From positions 87,977 to 151,976 of the forward strand of contig NZ_KB714607.1 of NCBI RefSeq assembly GCF_000349565.1: a stretch of 64,000 nt of DNA. The letters run 5' to 3'. Each line of letters begins with the position of its first letter. Positions within the stretch are counted from its first letter, which is position 1. The notes under the pieces are model-generated. The model had not been told where the DNA came from and searched no databases. It saw only the letters and a program-made list of their open reading frames with translations. The translations under genes and the position numbers were made by a program. Positions 8,537 to 16,799 of this stretch are shown in pieces. The stretch is from Curtobacterium flaccumfaciens UCD-AKU (GTDB lineage: Bacteria > Actinomycetota > Actinomycetes > Actinomycetales > Microbacteriaceae).

Positions 8537-8673
8537 GGCACCAACGGTACGCGGGGGCGTGCGGGCGGGGTCGTGCGGGCGGCGGCGCGCGGGCGGCGGA
8601 CGGGCGGGCGGCGGCGCGCGGGCGAAATACCGATTCCTGGCGCCGGACGTCCCGGCGGCCCTACCGTCGCGGG
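8537..8673. promoter_or_regulatory. Divergent promoter region with two leaderless-type -10 elements
   Basis: On the minus strand TACCGT (8544-8549) lies 7 bases before the amidohydrolase ATG. On the plus strand TACCGT (8662-8667) lies 6 bases before the Fic ATG. Between them is a low-complexity run of GCGCGGGCGGCGG-type sequence. Confidence 0.5.
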
Positions 8674-9873
8674 ATGGCACACCGGAGCGAGACCTGGCCC
8701 ACGCACCACAGGGCCGAACGACCCTGGCGCAGCGCAGTCCGCGGGTGCCGTGACGACCGGCTGGTGACCACCGTGCGGGTGTCGGTGCCCCCGTCCATCG
8801 CCAGGGCTCGGTGGACACCCGACGACGACACCGTCGCACTGCTCGACCGGAGCGCCACGGCCCTGCGCACCCTCGACGTCCACCACGGCTCCCGGCTCGC
8901 ACCGCTCGGGTCCGTGCTCGGCCGGACCGAAGCCGTGGCGTCGTCGCGGATCGAGGACGAGCCCGCCTCGATCGACGACCTGGCGCGCGCGCTCGTCGGC
9001 ATCCGGGCGAACCCGGGTGCCACCGCGGTGGTCCGGGCCGGCGGCGCCGTCGAGCACCTGGTCTCCGCGGCGGACTCGGGCATCGTCACGGAGTCGTCCC
9101 TGCTCGAGGCGCACCGTCTGCTGATGCGCGACGACCCGGTCGACGGACGGTCCGCAGGCCGGTACCGCGACGTGCAGAACTGGATCGGTGGCGGCGCCAC
9201 ACCCCGCGACGCCCGGTACGTCCCACCGCCGCCGGAGCTCGTGGCACCGCTGATGGCCGACCTGCTCGCGTTCGTGCACCGTGTGGACCTGCACCCGATC
9301 GCCCAGGCGGCCATCGCGCACGCGCAGTTCGAGTCGATCCACCCCTTCACCGACGGCAACGGTCGGATCGGGCGGGCGCTGATCGGTGCCGTGCTGCGGC
9401 GCCGCGGGGTCACGACGACGGTGACCGCACCCGTGGCCACCGCACTCGCGGCGGACCGACGGCGGTACTTCCGGCACCTGGAGCGGTACCGCGACGGCCA
9501 GGTCACCGGGTTCGTGGCCGATCTGGCCCTGGCGATCGGGACGGTGTGCGACGAGGCGACGCTCGGCGCCCTGCTGCTCGCCGAGCACGACGCCGACCGG
9601 TCCGCCGGTCCCTGCGCCACGGGCCCGCACGCCGTCGTCGGCCGTGCGCTCGCCGACGAACCCGTCCTGACCGAAGCGCACCTGGGAACCCTGCTCACCG
9701 CCGACCAGGTCGAGCGCGTCACGCTCGACCTGGTGCTGGCGGGCGTGCTCCGTCCGGTCACCCGTCGCCGCCGTGACCGCGCCTGGGTGGCACCCGCCGT
9801 GGTCGCCGAGCTCGAGGCGTTCGAGCAGCGGGTGCACGCCGCTGTGGGCGGCCACGAGCGGACCGCGGCCTGA
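8674..9873 (+). CDS. Fic domain protein (AMP transferase)
   Basis: This 399-residue Fic protein would transfer AMP, or another phosphate-containing group, to a hydroxyl on a target protein. The catalytic motif HPFTDGNGRIGR lies at residues 223-234 with the essential His and the Gly-Asn-Gly loop intact. An N-terminal Fic_N-like domain covers about residues 40-125. SSRIED at residues 90-95 sits where class II Fic proteins carry the inhibitory motif (S/T)xxxE(G/N). Here the last position is Asp, but the key Glu is kept. The C-terminal 100 residues resemble a winged-helix segment. No separate antitoxin gene is adjacent, consistent with self-inhibition in cis. Confidence 0.9.
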   Translation: MAHRSETWPTHHRAERPWRSAVRGCRDDRLVTTVRVSVPPSIARARWTPDDDTVALLDRSATALRTLDVHHGSRLAPLGSVLGRTEAVASSRIEDEPASIDDLARALVGIRANPGATAVVRAGGAVEHLVSAADSGIVTESSLLEAHRLLMRDDPVDGRSAGRYRDVQNWIGGGATPRDARYVPPPPELVAPLMADLLAFVHRVDLHPIAQAAIAHAQFESIHPFTDGNGRIGRALIGAVLRRRGVTTTVTAPVATALAADRRRYFRHLERYRDGQVTGFVADLALAIGTVCDEATLGALLLAEHDADRSAGPCATGPHAVVGRALADEPVLTEAHLGTLLTADQVERVTLDLVLAGVLRPVTRRRRDRAWVAPAVVAELEAFEQRVHAAVGGHERTAA

Positions 9874-9890
9874 CCGGGGGTGCGGGCGAA

Positions 9891-9902
9891 TAGGGTGGGA
9901 CG
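9891..9902 (+). promoter_or_regulatory. Probable -10 element giving a leaderless transcript
   Basis: TAGGGT at 9891-9896 is followed after 6 bases by the GTG at 9903. The region is only 29 bp long after the Fic gene. Confidence 0.4.
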
Positions 9903-12074
9903 GTGAGCAACGAGCACACCGCATCCACCCCGCCCAGCGCCGCCAAGCGGCCCGTGACACGGACCCACCACGGCATCGACTTCGTCGACGACTACGAGTG
10001 GCTGCGGGACAAGGAATCCCCCGACACCCTGGCGTACCTCGAAGCCGAGAACGCCCACACCGACGCCGCGACCGCGCACCTCGCGCCGCTGCGGGACCGC
10101 ATCTTCGCCGAGGTGAAGAGCCGCGTGCAGGAGACCGACCTCTCGGTGCCGGTGCGCATGGGCGACTGGTGGTACTTCACCCGCACCGCCGAGGGCAGCC
10201 AGTACGGCGTGCACTGCCGCGTGCCCGTCGCCGGCCCGGACGACTGGACGCCGCCCGCCGTGGTCGAGGGCGAGTCGACCCTGCCCGGTGAGCAGGTGGT
10301 GCTGGACGGCAACGCCCTGGCCGACGGCCACGAGTTCTTCTCCCTCGGCACCTACGACATCAGCGACGACGGCACCCGCCTGGTGTACGGCATCGACGTC
10401 GAGGGCGACGAGCGGTACACCCTGCACGTGCGCGACCTGGCTTCGGGGACCGACCTCGGCGACGCCATCCCGAACACCGGGGCCGGCGCCACGTTCGACC
10501 CGGCGGGCCGCTACGTCTTCTACCCCACGGTCGACGAGTCCTGGCGTCCGGACAAGATCTGGCGGCACACGGTCGGCACCGCGGCGTCCGAGGACGTCCT
10601 GGTGTTCGAGGAACCCGACGACCGCTACTGGGTCGGCGTCGGCGTCACCCGCTCGTCGCAGTACATCGTCATCGAGCTCGGCTCGAAGATCACGTCCGAG
10701 GCGCACGTCCTCGATGCTGCGGACCCGACCGGTGAGTTCCAGGTCGTCTGGCCCCGCCGCGAGGGCGTCGAGTACGAGATCGAGCACGCCATCGTCGGCG
10801 GCAGCGACCGGTTCCTGGTGCTGCACAACGACGGCGCCGAGAACTTCGAGCTCGTCGACGTCCCCGCCGACGACCCGACGTCCGAGCGTGACCGCCGCGT
10901 CGTCGTGGCACACCACACCGAGCGCCGCATCGAGTCGGTCGACGCCTTCGCCGGGCACCTCGCGCTGGAGTACCGGTCCGAGGCGCTCCCCCGCGTCGCG
11001 ATCATCCCGATCGAGGGCGACGGCTACGGCGACGCGCACGAGGTCCCCTTCGACGAAGCCCTGTTCTCCGCGGGGCTCGGCGGCAACCCGGAGTGGGAGC
11101 AGCCGACACTCCGCATCGGGTACACGTCGTTCGTCACCCCCTCCGAGGTCAGCGACCTCGACCTGGCCACCGGCGATGTCACCGTCCTGAAGCGCCAGCC
11201 CGTGCTCGGTGGCTACGACCCGGCCGACTACGTGCAGGAACGCGACTGGGCCACCGCGGCCGACGGCACCCGCGTGCCGATCTCGCTCGTCTGGCGCCGT
11301 GACGCCGTCGACCAGGACTCGCCGTCGCCGCTGCACCTGTACGGCTACGGCTCGTACGAACACTCGATCGACCCCGGCTTCAGCGTCATGCGCCTGTCGA
11401 TGCTCGACCGCGGTGTCGTCTTCGCGGTGGCTCACGTCCGTGGTGGCGGTGAACTCGGCCGGCACTGGTACGAGAACGGCAAGACCCTGACGAAGAAGAA
11501 CACCTTCACCGACTTCGTCGCGGTCGCCGAGCACCTGATCGAGTCCGGCCGGACGAGCGCCGACCGGCTCGTGGCCGAGGGCGGCAGTGCGGGTGGGCTC
11601 CTGATGGGCGCCGTCGCGAACCTCGCACCCGAACGGTTCGCCGGCATTTTGGCGGCCGTGCCGTTCGTCGACGCGCTGACGAGCATCCTCGACCCGGACC
11701 TGCCCCTCACCGTCATCGAGTGGGACGAGTGGGGCGACCCGCTGCACGACGCCGAGGTCTACCGCTACATGAGCGAGTACACGCCGTACGAGAACGTCCG
11801 CGACGACGTCCAGTACCCGCAGATCCTCGCCGTGACCTCGATCAACGACACCCGCGTGCTCTACGTCGAGCCCGCGAAGTGGACCGCGAAGCTCCGCGAG
11901 GTCGGCGCGCCGGTGCTGCTGAAGACCGAGATGTCCGCCGGCCACGGTGGTGTCAGCGGTCGGTACGCGTCGTGGAAGGAGCGGGCGTTCGAACTCGCCT
12001 GGCTGCTCGACGTGCTCGGGCTCGCCGACGAGACGCCCGCCGCGGCGACCGCCACCCCGATCGCCGCGGGCTGA
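9903..12074 (+). CDS. ptrB: Oligopeptidase B, S9A serine peptidase
   Basis: This 723-residue cytoplasmic peptidase cleaves short peptides after basic residues. Residues about 60-400 form the seven-bladed propeller and the remainder the alpha/beta-hydrolase domain. The nucleophile is in GGSAGG near residue 562. The catalytic His is in AGHGG near residue 681, and the Asp is probably in the INDTR segment near 649. The stretch HVRGGGELG followed by KKNTFTDF is typical of oligopeptidase B, as distinct from prolyl oligopeptidase. The GTG start agrees with a -10 hexamer 6 bases upstream. A strong hairpin follows the gene. Confidence 0.92.
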   Translation: MSNEHTASTPPSAAKRPVTRTHHGIDFVDDYEWLRDKESPDTLAYLEAENAHTDAATAHLAPLRDRIFAEVKSRVQETDLSVPVRMGDWWYFTRTAEGSQYGVHCRVPVAGPDDWTPPAVVEGESTLPGEQVVLDGNALADGHEFFSLGTYDISDDGTRLVYGIDVEGDERYTLHVRDLASGTDLGDAIPNTGAGATFDPAGRYVFYPTVDESWRPDKIWRHTVGTAASEDVLVFEEPDDRYWVGVGVTRSSQYIVIELGSKITSEAHVLDAADPTGEFQVVWPRREGVEYEIEHAIVGGSDRFLVLHNDGAENFELVDVPADDPTSERDRRVVVAHHTERRIESVDAFAGHLALEYRSEALPRVAIIPIEGDGYGDAHEVPFDEALFSAGLGGNPEWEQPTLRIGYTSFVTPSEVSDLDLATGDVTVLKRQPVLGGYDPADYVQERDWATAADGTRVPISLVWRRDAVDQDSPSPLHLYGYGSYEHSIDPGFSVMRLSMLDRGVVFAVAHVRGGGELGRHWYENGKTLTKKNTFTDFVAVAEHLIESGRTSADRLVAEGGSAGGLLMGAVANLAPERFAGILAAVPFVDALTSILDPDLPLTVIEWDEWGDPLHDAEVYRYMSEYTPYENVRDDVQYPQILAVTSINDTRVLYVEPAKWTAKLREVGAPVLLKTEMSAGHGGVSGRYASWKERAFELAWLLDVLGLADETPAAATATPIAAG

Positions 12075-12091
12075 GCAGCGCCGCGCACTTC

Positions 12092-12142
12092 GTGAGCAGA
12101 AGAGGTCGGGTCCGAACGCGGGACCCGACCTCTTCTGCTCAC
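12092..12142. terminator. Perfect 22-bp bidirectional terminator hairpin
   Basis: The arm 12092-12113 pairs perfectly with 12121-12142 across a 7-base loop. It separates the convergent ptrB and CYTH/CHAD genes. Its outer 12 bases (TCTTCTGCTCAC) also occur at 7-18 of this window. Confidence 0.85.
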
Positions 12143-12179
12143 CAAGCGAACAGCGGCGCACGCAACGCGCGCACTCCGC

Positions 12180-13709
12180 TCACACGCGGTTGAGCGCGTG
12201 CACCGCCTCGTCGTAGGACTCCTCGGCCAGGCGCACCCGGTCCCCCGCGAGCACCCCGTACCCGAACGTGCCCTCACCGCCACGCTCCGCGATCGCCGCG
12301 TTCGCCCGCAGGATGTCGAGGGCGTGCAGCGACCGCACCCGCTCCGTCAGCACGTCGGCGGCGGTACCGATCCGCTTCCACAGCGCGTGCGGGAACGCGT
12401 CGTCGCCGAGCACGTCCATCGCCATCCGGGCCCGCATCGTCTCCTGCCACGCGGCCTCGGTGGTGCTCCGGTCGGCGGCCTCCCGCTCGGCGGCGGTGTC
12501 CGAGGTGTCGTCGGCGACGGCGGCCCGGACGAGCTCGCGCACGCGCGGCTTCACGTCGGCGCCGACGTCCTGGGCGACCTGCTTCGGCGAGCGGAGCGAC
12601 CACGCGGTCGGCAGGGGACGCTCGGCTGCGTCGTCGAGGGCGTCGAGCAGCTCGAGGAACGGCTCGCCGTGCAGGAACGCGACGACGTCCCGCACCGCCT
12701 GGTCGCGACGCTCACGGGTCGAGGCCAGGATCCGCTCACGGGTCAACGCGTCGACCAGGTCGTCCTGCGCCGGCGACGACGCCCGCGGCAGCCGGTCGAT
12801 CAGGTACTCGGCCAGCGCCGCACGCGCGGTGACGCCCGCCAGGCCGTCCGCCGCCTCGGCGGCGCGGTCGACGGCCTCGCCGTCGGGGAACGCCGGGCGG
12901 TAGGCGCCCAGGATCGCGGCGATCTCGAGGGTGGTGTCGGCCGCTTGCCGGAGGTCGGCCGTGTCGCCGGAGCGGAGCCGGGCCTCCTGGCCGAGCAGCG
13001 CGATGCGCAGCTTGCGCACCCGCTTCGCCAGGATGCGTGCGGTCGTGCCCTTGGCCGGCTTCTCCTCGGTCTGGAGGCGCGGTGCCGGTGCTCCTGCCAG
13101 CCCGCGTGCCAGCTTGGACGCGACTGCGGCGGGGCCGGCGCCGACGGCCGCGAAGCGTCCGTCGAGGGCCGCGAACAGCTCGTGGGCGATCTGCGGGTCG
13201 ACGCCGTCGACGGTCTCGACCTCGACCTCACGCCAGGTGCGCGGGGTCTCCGGGGCGTCGTCGTCGAGGCGCTGGGCGGTGACCTGGTCGTCGGCGAGCT
13301 CGGCGATCTGGTCGCCGTCCTCGTCGAGCAGTCGAGTGACGGTCCGGGTGGTGGTGATCCGGACGACCGGACGCAGCCCGCGGCCGCGACGCTCGGTGAA
13401 GAGTGCGGCGAGGACCTCGTCGGGCACCGTGTCGGCGTCGTCGGTCAGGGGGAACTGCTGCTCGTGGCGGACCGTGTCCGACTCGGAGCGCTTGATGTGC
13501 CAACCGGCGTCGGGGCCACCGGTGCGACGGCGGACCGTCACCCGCGCGGCCACCAGGTCGTACCGCTCGGTGTCCCAGTAGGTCGCGTCCAGTTCGAACG
13601 GCTCCTGGTGCTCGGTGCGGAGGATGCCGCCCGCGCCGACGAGGTCGGGGAGGGCACCGCCCTCGGGCAGGTCGTAGGTGCGCTCGATCTCGAGGTGCGT
13701 GTGGCTCAC
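12180..13709 (-). CDS. CYTH and CHAD domain protein
   Basis: This 509-residue protein joins an N-terminal CYTH domain (about residues 1-195), with the EIER motif at residues 5-8, to a C-terminal helical CHAD domain (about 215-505) rich in conserved His and Arg. CYTH domains hydrolyse triphosphates or bind polyphosphate and CHAD domains bind polyphosphate, so a role in inorganic polyphosphate or triphosphate metabolism is likely. No polyphosphate kinase is adjacent. I chose the GTG at 13709 because EIER then follows immediately. The longer frame to 13748 would overlap the divergent promoter of the glutaredoxin gene. Confidence 0.88.
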   Translation of the reverse strand: MSHTHLEIERTYDLPEGGALPDLVGAGGILRTEHQEPFELDATYWDTERYDLVAARVTVRRRTGGPDAGWHIKRSESDTVRHEQQFPLTDDADTVPDEVLAALFTERRGRGLRPVVRITTTRTVTRLLDEDGDQIAELADDQVTAQRLDDDAPETPRTWREVEVETVDGVDPQIAHELFAALDGRFAAVGAGPAAVASKLARGLAGAPAPRLQTEEKPAKGTTARILAKRVRKLRIALLGQEARLRSGDTADLRQAADTTLEIAAILGAYRPAFPDGEAVDRAAEAADGLAGVTARAALAEYLIDRLPRASSPAQDDLVDALTRERILASTRERRDQAVRDVVAFLHGEPFLELLDALDDAAERPLPTAWSLRSPKQVAQDVGADVKPRVRELVRAAVADDTSDTAAEREAADRSTTEAAWQETMRARMAMDVLGDDAFPHALWKRIGTAADVLTERVRSLHALDILRANAAIAERGGEGTFGYGVLAGDRVRLAEESYDEAVHALNRV

Positions 13710-13755
13710 ACGGTCTTGTCTACCAGGCACTGCGCGGATTCCCCGCACCCGGGGT

Positions 13756-13767
13756 TAGCCTGCAGGG
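13756..13767 (+). promoter_or_regulatory. Probable -10 element giving a leaderless transcript
   Basis: TAGCCT at 13756-13761 lies 6 bases before the ATG at 13768 of the glutaredoxin gene. Confidence 0.45.
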
Positions 13768-14040
13768 ATGAGCGACACGATCACCCGCGAGCAGTTCACG
13801 CCCGAAGCCGGCGGCGTCACGATGTTCACCACCACGTGGTGCGGCTACTGCGCCCGGCTGAAGAACCAGATGTCCAAGGCCGGGGTCCCCTTCATCGAGG
13901 TCGACATCGAGCAGACCCCCGGTACCGCGGAACTCGTCGCCGAGGTCAACGGCGGCAACCAGACGGTGCCGACGCTGGTGTTCCCCGACGGGACGACGGC
14001 GACGAACCCGTCCCTGGCCGAGGTGCAGTCCCGCATCTGA
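13768..14040 (+). CDS. Glutaredoxin-like protein, probable mycoredoxin
   Basis: This 90-residue thioredoxin-fold protein has the redox motif CGYC at residues 28-31 after FTTTWC, and a cis-Pro in QTVPTLVFPDG near residue 70. This is the pattern of actinobacterial mycoredoxins, which use mycothiol to reduce mixed disulfides on proteins. It is a single-domain cytoplasmic protein without a signal peptide. The mycothiol link is family knowledge, not visible here. Confidence 0.88.
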   Translation: MSDTITREQFTPEAGGVTMFTTTWCGYCARLKNQMSKAGVPFIEVDIEQTPGTAELVAEVNGGNQTVPTLVFPDGTTATNPSLAEVQSRI

Positions 14041-14054
14041 GCAGGTCGCCCTCG

Positions 14055-14122
14055 CAAGACACCGGTGTTCACGCTCCGAACACGCGCATGACGCGGTTCA
14101 GAGTCCGAACACCGGTGTTTTG
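14055..14122. terminator. Inverted repeat between convergent glutaredoxin and helicase genes
   Basis: CAAGACACCGGTGTTC at 14055-14070 pairs with GAACACCGGTGTTTTG at 14107-14122, with one G-T mismatch. The stem is 16 bp with a 36-base loop. The inner ACACCGGTGT is itself palindromic. It probably terminates both genes. Confidence 0.65.
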
Positions 14123-14141
14123 CTGTCCGGACGCGCCTGCG

Positions 14142-16268
14142 CTAGCCGCCGAGCGCCTCGGTCAGCAGCGCGGCCATCGCGTCGAGCTGGATGTCGCCGG
14201 AGTCGACGACCGCTTCGTCCGAACCGTCGAGCGCACGGGCGGCCAGGGACGCCTTCGAGTCGATGAGCTCGGCGATCTTGGTGTCGATCGTCTGCGCGGC
14301 GATGATGCGCCACGCGGTGACGGGCTCTTCCTGTCCGATGCGGTGCACGCGGTCGATCGCCTGGGTCTGCTCGGCGCTCGTCCACGACAGCTCGGCGAGC
14401 ACGACGTTCGACGACACCTGCAGGTTCAGGCCGACGCCGGCCGCGGTCAGCGAGCAGACGATGACGGCGACGTCGGGGTCGTTCACGAACGAGTCGATCT
14501 CGGCCGTGCGCTGCGTGGGGGTCTGGTCGCCGCGGATCGTGGCGGTGCGCAGCCCACGACGGGCGAACACCTCTTCCGCCTGGTCCATCACGTCGAGGTG
14601 CTTCGCGAAGAACACGACCTTGCCGACGTTCGAGGCGAGCTGCGCGGCGTAGTCGGCCGCGAGCTGGGCCTTGGCCCGGCCGATGCGGCGGACCATCGAG
14701 AACACGTTCTCGCCGGTCGACGAGGCGTCCTGGTCCTCGAGCTCCCAGCGCGCGACCTGGCGGACCAGCTTGTGGTCGATGCCGACGACCGGGTCCTTCC
14801 CGGTGCGGGCGTCGAGGGCCTGGTGGTACCGGCGGACCAGCTTCGCGGTGAGCTCGCGCTCGGCGTCGCGGATGGAGCGGCCCTCGTCGCCGTCGAGCTC
14901 GACGGGGATGTCGGCGATCCGGCGTGCGGGGATGTCCGCGGCGACGTCGACCTTGCGGCGTCGGACGATGCCCTGGTCGATGACGGCGCGGCGGGCCTCG
15001 ACGAAGAACCCGGGGTCGGCCGGGGTCAGGCCGATCTCCTCGAGCTCGTTCATGAGCTTGGCGCGCGGCTTCTTGTCGTCGATCCAGCCGAGGTACTCCC
15101 AGATGGTGCGGAAGTCCTCGACCGAGTTGATGAGCGGGGTACCGGTCAGCGCCATGAGCAGCGGGGTGGCGGTGCGCTGCCGGATGCGCTCGGCGATCTG
15201 CAGCACGAACCGGGCGCGCTGCGAGTCCTTGTTCTTGATGAAGTGCGCCTCGTCGACGACCATCCCCTTGAACCCGAAGTTGCCGAGCCACCCGGCGTGC
15301 CGGTCGAGGATCTCGTAGTTCACGATGACGATGTCGGCGAACCCGTCGAGGTCGTTGCCGTCCCCGTGGATCACCGTGGCGCGGCGGTTCGGCACCCAGC
15401 GCTCGGCCTCACGTGCCCAGTTCGTCTTGACGACGTTCGGCACGACGACGAGCAGCGGGAACGCGTTCGCGGCGTCGGCGGCGAGCAGCGACTGCGCGGT
15501 CTTGCCGAGGCCGGGCTCGTCGGCGAGCAGGAAGGTACGGTGCCCCTGCGCTGCGGCGGTGATGAGCTCCGCCTGGTGCTTCATGAGCGTGGTGCCCGAG
15601 CGCGAGTGCAGCGTCGGGGGCTCCGGCAGCGGCATCGTCGCCGCTCCCCCGCCCGCGCCGTACTCGAACGACTTGAACAGCGGTCCGAACAGTTCCCAGT
15701 TCGCCAGGCGGCGCGGGTGCGCGACGGGCTGGTCGGCGAGGGCGAAGTCCGGAGGCATGAACGGGTTCGCGAGCTGGCGCTGGACGACGGACTGCGGCAC
15801 GACGGCACGCACCGGGGTCTCGACCACCGCGGCGGGCTCGGACGCGATGACGAGGTCCTCCGGCTGCAGCTCGACGCCACCGGCGATCATCATGTCGCGC
15901 TTGACCGCACGCGTCGCCTCGGGCACCTGCACCTCTTCGGCGAGGAGCTGGATGACGCTGGTGTCCCGCGCCGCCGTCTTCGCCAGGATCGTGGCCACGC
16001 CGTCGAGCCGCTTGAGCTGTTCGGCGCGCTGCGCGTCGGTGAGCTCCGTGTCGGCCTTCACCCGCGCGCGCTCTTCGCGCATCAGCAGGGCGACCGCCTG
16101 GAACTTCGTCCGGTTCGACGCCTTGAGTGGTCCGCGCTGCGCCGCGGCCTCGACCTCGCGCACAGCGCGGGCGAGGACGGGGATGACGCCGTCGTTGTCC
16201 AGCGGCCTGGTGCGACGTGACGCGGTCCGCGTCCCGCCGGCAGCACGCCGGGTGCCTGATCGAGCCAA
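14142..16268 (-). CDS. SNF2-family DEAD/DEAH-box ATPase
   Basis: This 708-residue protein has a SNF2/RapA-like double ATPase core. Motif I reads GLGKT near residue 254. Motif II is VDEAH near 338, followed by ALTGTPL. The C-terminal half has the QAIDRVHRIGQ arginine-finger motif near residue 640. The first 220 residues are Lys/Arg/Glu-rich and not recognised. Proteins of this kind move along duplex DNA or remodel DNA-protein complexes. I chose a TTG start at 16268 because an AGGAGGAG Shine-Dalgarno lies directly upstream. An ATG at 16439 in the same frame would add 57 Arg/Pro/Gly-rich residues with no supporting motif. Confidence 0.88.
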   Translation of the reverse strand: MARSGTRRAAGGTRTASRRTRPLDNDGVIPVLARAVREVEAAAQRGPLKASNRTKFQAVALLMREERARVKADTELTDAQRAEQLKRLDGVATILAKTAARDTSVIQLLAEEVQVPEATRAVKRDMMIAGGVELQPEDLVIASEPAAVVETPVRAVVPQSVVQRQLANPFMPPDFALADQPVAHPRRLANWELFGPLFKSFEYGAGGGAATMPLPEPPTLHSRSGTTLMKHQAELITAAAQGHRTFLLADEPGLGKTAQSLLAADAANAFPLLVVVPNVVKTNWAREAERWVPNRRATVIHGDGNDLDGFADIVIVNYEILDRHAGWLGNFGFKGMVVDEAHFIKNKDSQRARFVLQIAERIRQRTATPLLMALTGTPLINSVEDFRTIWEYLGWIDDKKPRAKLMNELEEIGLTPADPGFFVEARRAVIDQGIVRRRKVDVAADIPARRIADIPVELDGDEGRSIRDAERELTAKLVRRYHQALDARTGKDPVVGIDHKLVRQVARWELEDQDASSTGENVFSMVRRIGRAKAQLAADYAAQLASNVGKVVFFAKHLDVMDQAEEVFARRGLRTATIRGDQTPTQRTAEIDSFVNDPDVAVIVCSLTAAGVGLNLQVSSNVVLAELSWTSAEQTQAIDRVHRIGQEEPVTAWRIIAAQTIDTKIAELIDSKASLAARALDGSDEAVVDSGDIQLDAMAALLTEALGG

Positions 16269-16661
16269 CGCTCCTCCTGTTCCGCCCACACGTCGGGGCG
16301 ATCCGCCCGTGGGGCGGGAAGTCCTGCACCGGGGCCTGGCGCGGCTCCGGTTCGGCCGCGGGCCACCGTGGCCCACCGCATCGCCGGTCCCCGCATCGGG
16401 ACGTCCGGTGGACTCCCGCGAGCCGTTCCACACGAGCACCTGCCGGGAGCAGGTTCGGACGGTCCGCGCCGGGATCCGGCGTCGTCACACGCACGTGGTG
16501 CCCCCTCGGGGCGCTCACGGCCCGGTCCCCGCGTCGATCAAGTGATCGACGGCTGCGTCCGGAATCGACGCGGCACGCGGGAACACGGTGCGTGCGCGCT
16601 CAGTTTACTCCCGGACCACCGACGGAGGCGACCGCCGCGTTGCCCGCGCGCGTCGCGACGG

Positions 16662-16705
16662 CGGACGGGAGGCCCGTTGCGGGCCCGACCCGCGCCTCCC
16701 GTCCG
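16662..16705. repeat. Hairpin sharing the CGGACGGGAGGC arm
   Basis: CGGACGGGAGGC at 16662-16673 pairs perfectly with 16694-16705. An inner GCGGG/CCCGC pair extends the structure. The same 12-base arm forms hairpins at 7243 and 52998. Confidence 0.6.
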
Positions 16706-16735
16706 ATCCCGGGCCCCCACGCCGACCACCCCGCG

Positions 16736-16779
16736 AAAGCGACAGTTCCCGCCAACCTTCCACGCAGATCTGTCGCTTT
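16736..16779 (-). terminator. Probable terminator of the phosphotransferase gene
   Basis: AAAGCGACAG at 16736-16745 pairs with CTGTCGCTTT at 16770-16779 (10 bp, 24-base loop). It lies 21 bp past the stop codon of the minus-strand phosphotransferase gene. Confidence 0.45.
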
Positions 16780-16799
16780 GGCGACGGGGCCGCGAGCCG

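Larger units (their letters stand above)
16269..16799. other. Non-coding region with hairpins and a distant promoter
   Basis: This 531-bp stretch holds no gene I can support. A TAAACT hexamer on the minus strand (16602-16607) could be the helicase -10 and would give a leader of about 330 bases. The rest contains the two inverted repeats listed separately. The long plus-strand frames here are shadows. Confidence 0.5.

Noticed and set aside
8661-12161. Long minus-strand frame (1166 codons) opposite the Fic and ptrB genes
   Set aside because: It is antisense to two genes with complete catalytic motifs and good starts. It has no domain of its own.
12198-16220. Very long plus-strand open frame (1340 codons) over the CYTH/CHAD and helicase genes
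   Set aside because: It is antisense to real genes with clear motifs. It has the Arg/Pro/Gly-rich composition typical of shadow frames in GC-rich DNA and matches no known family.
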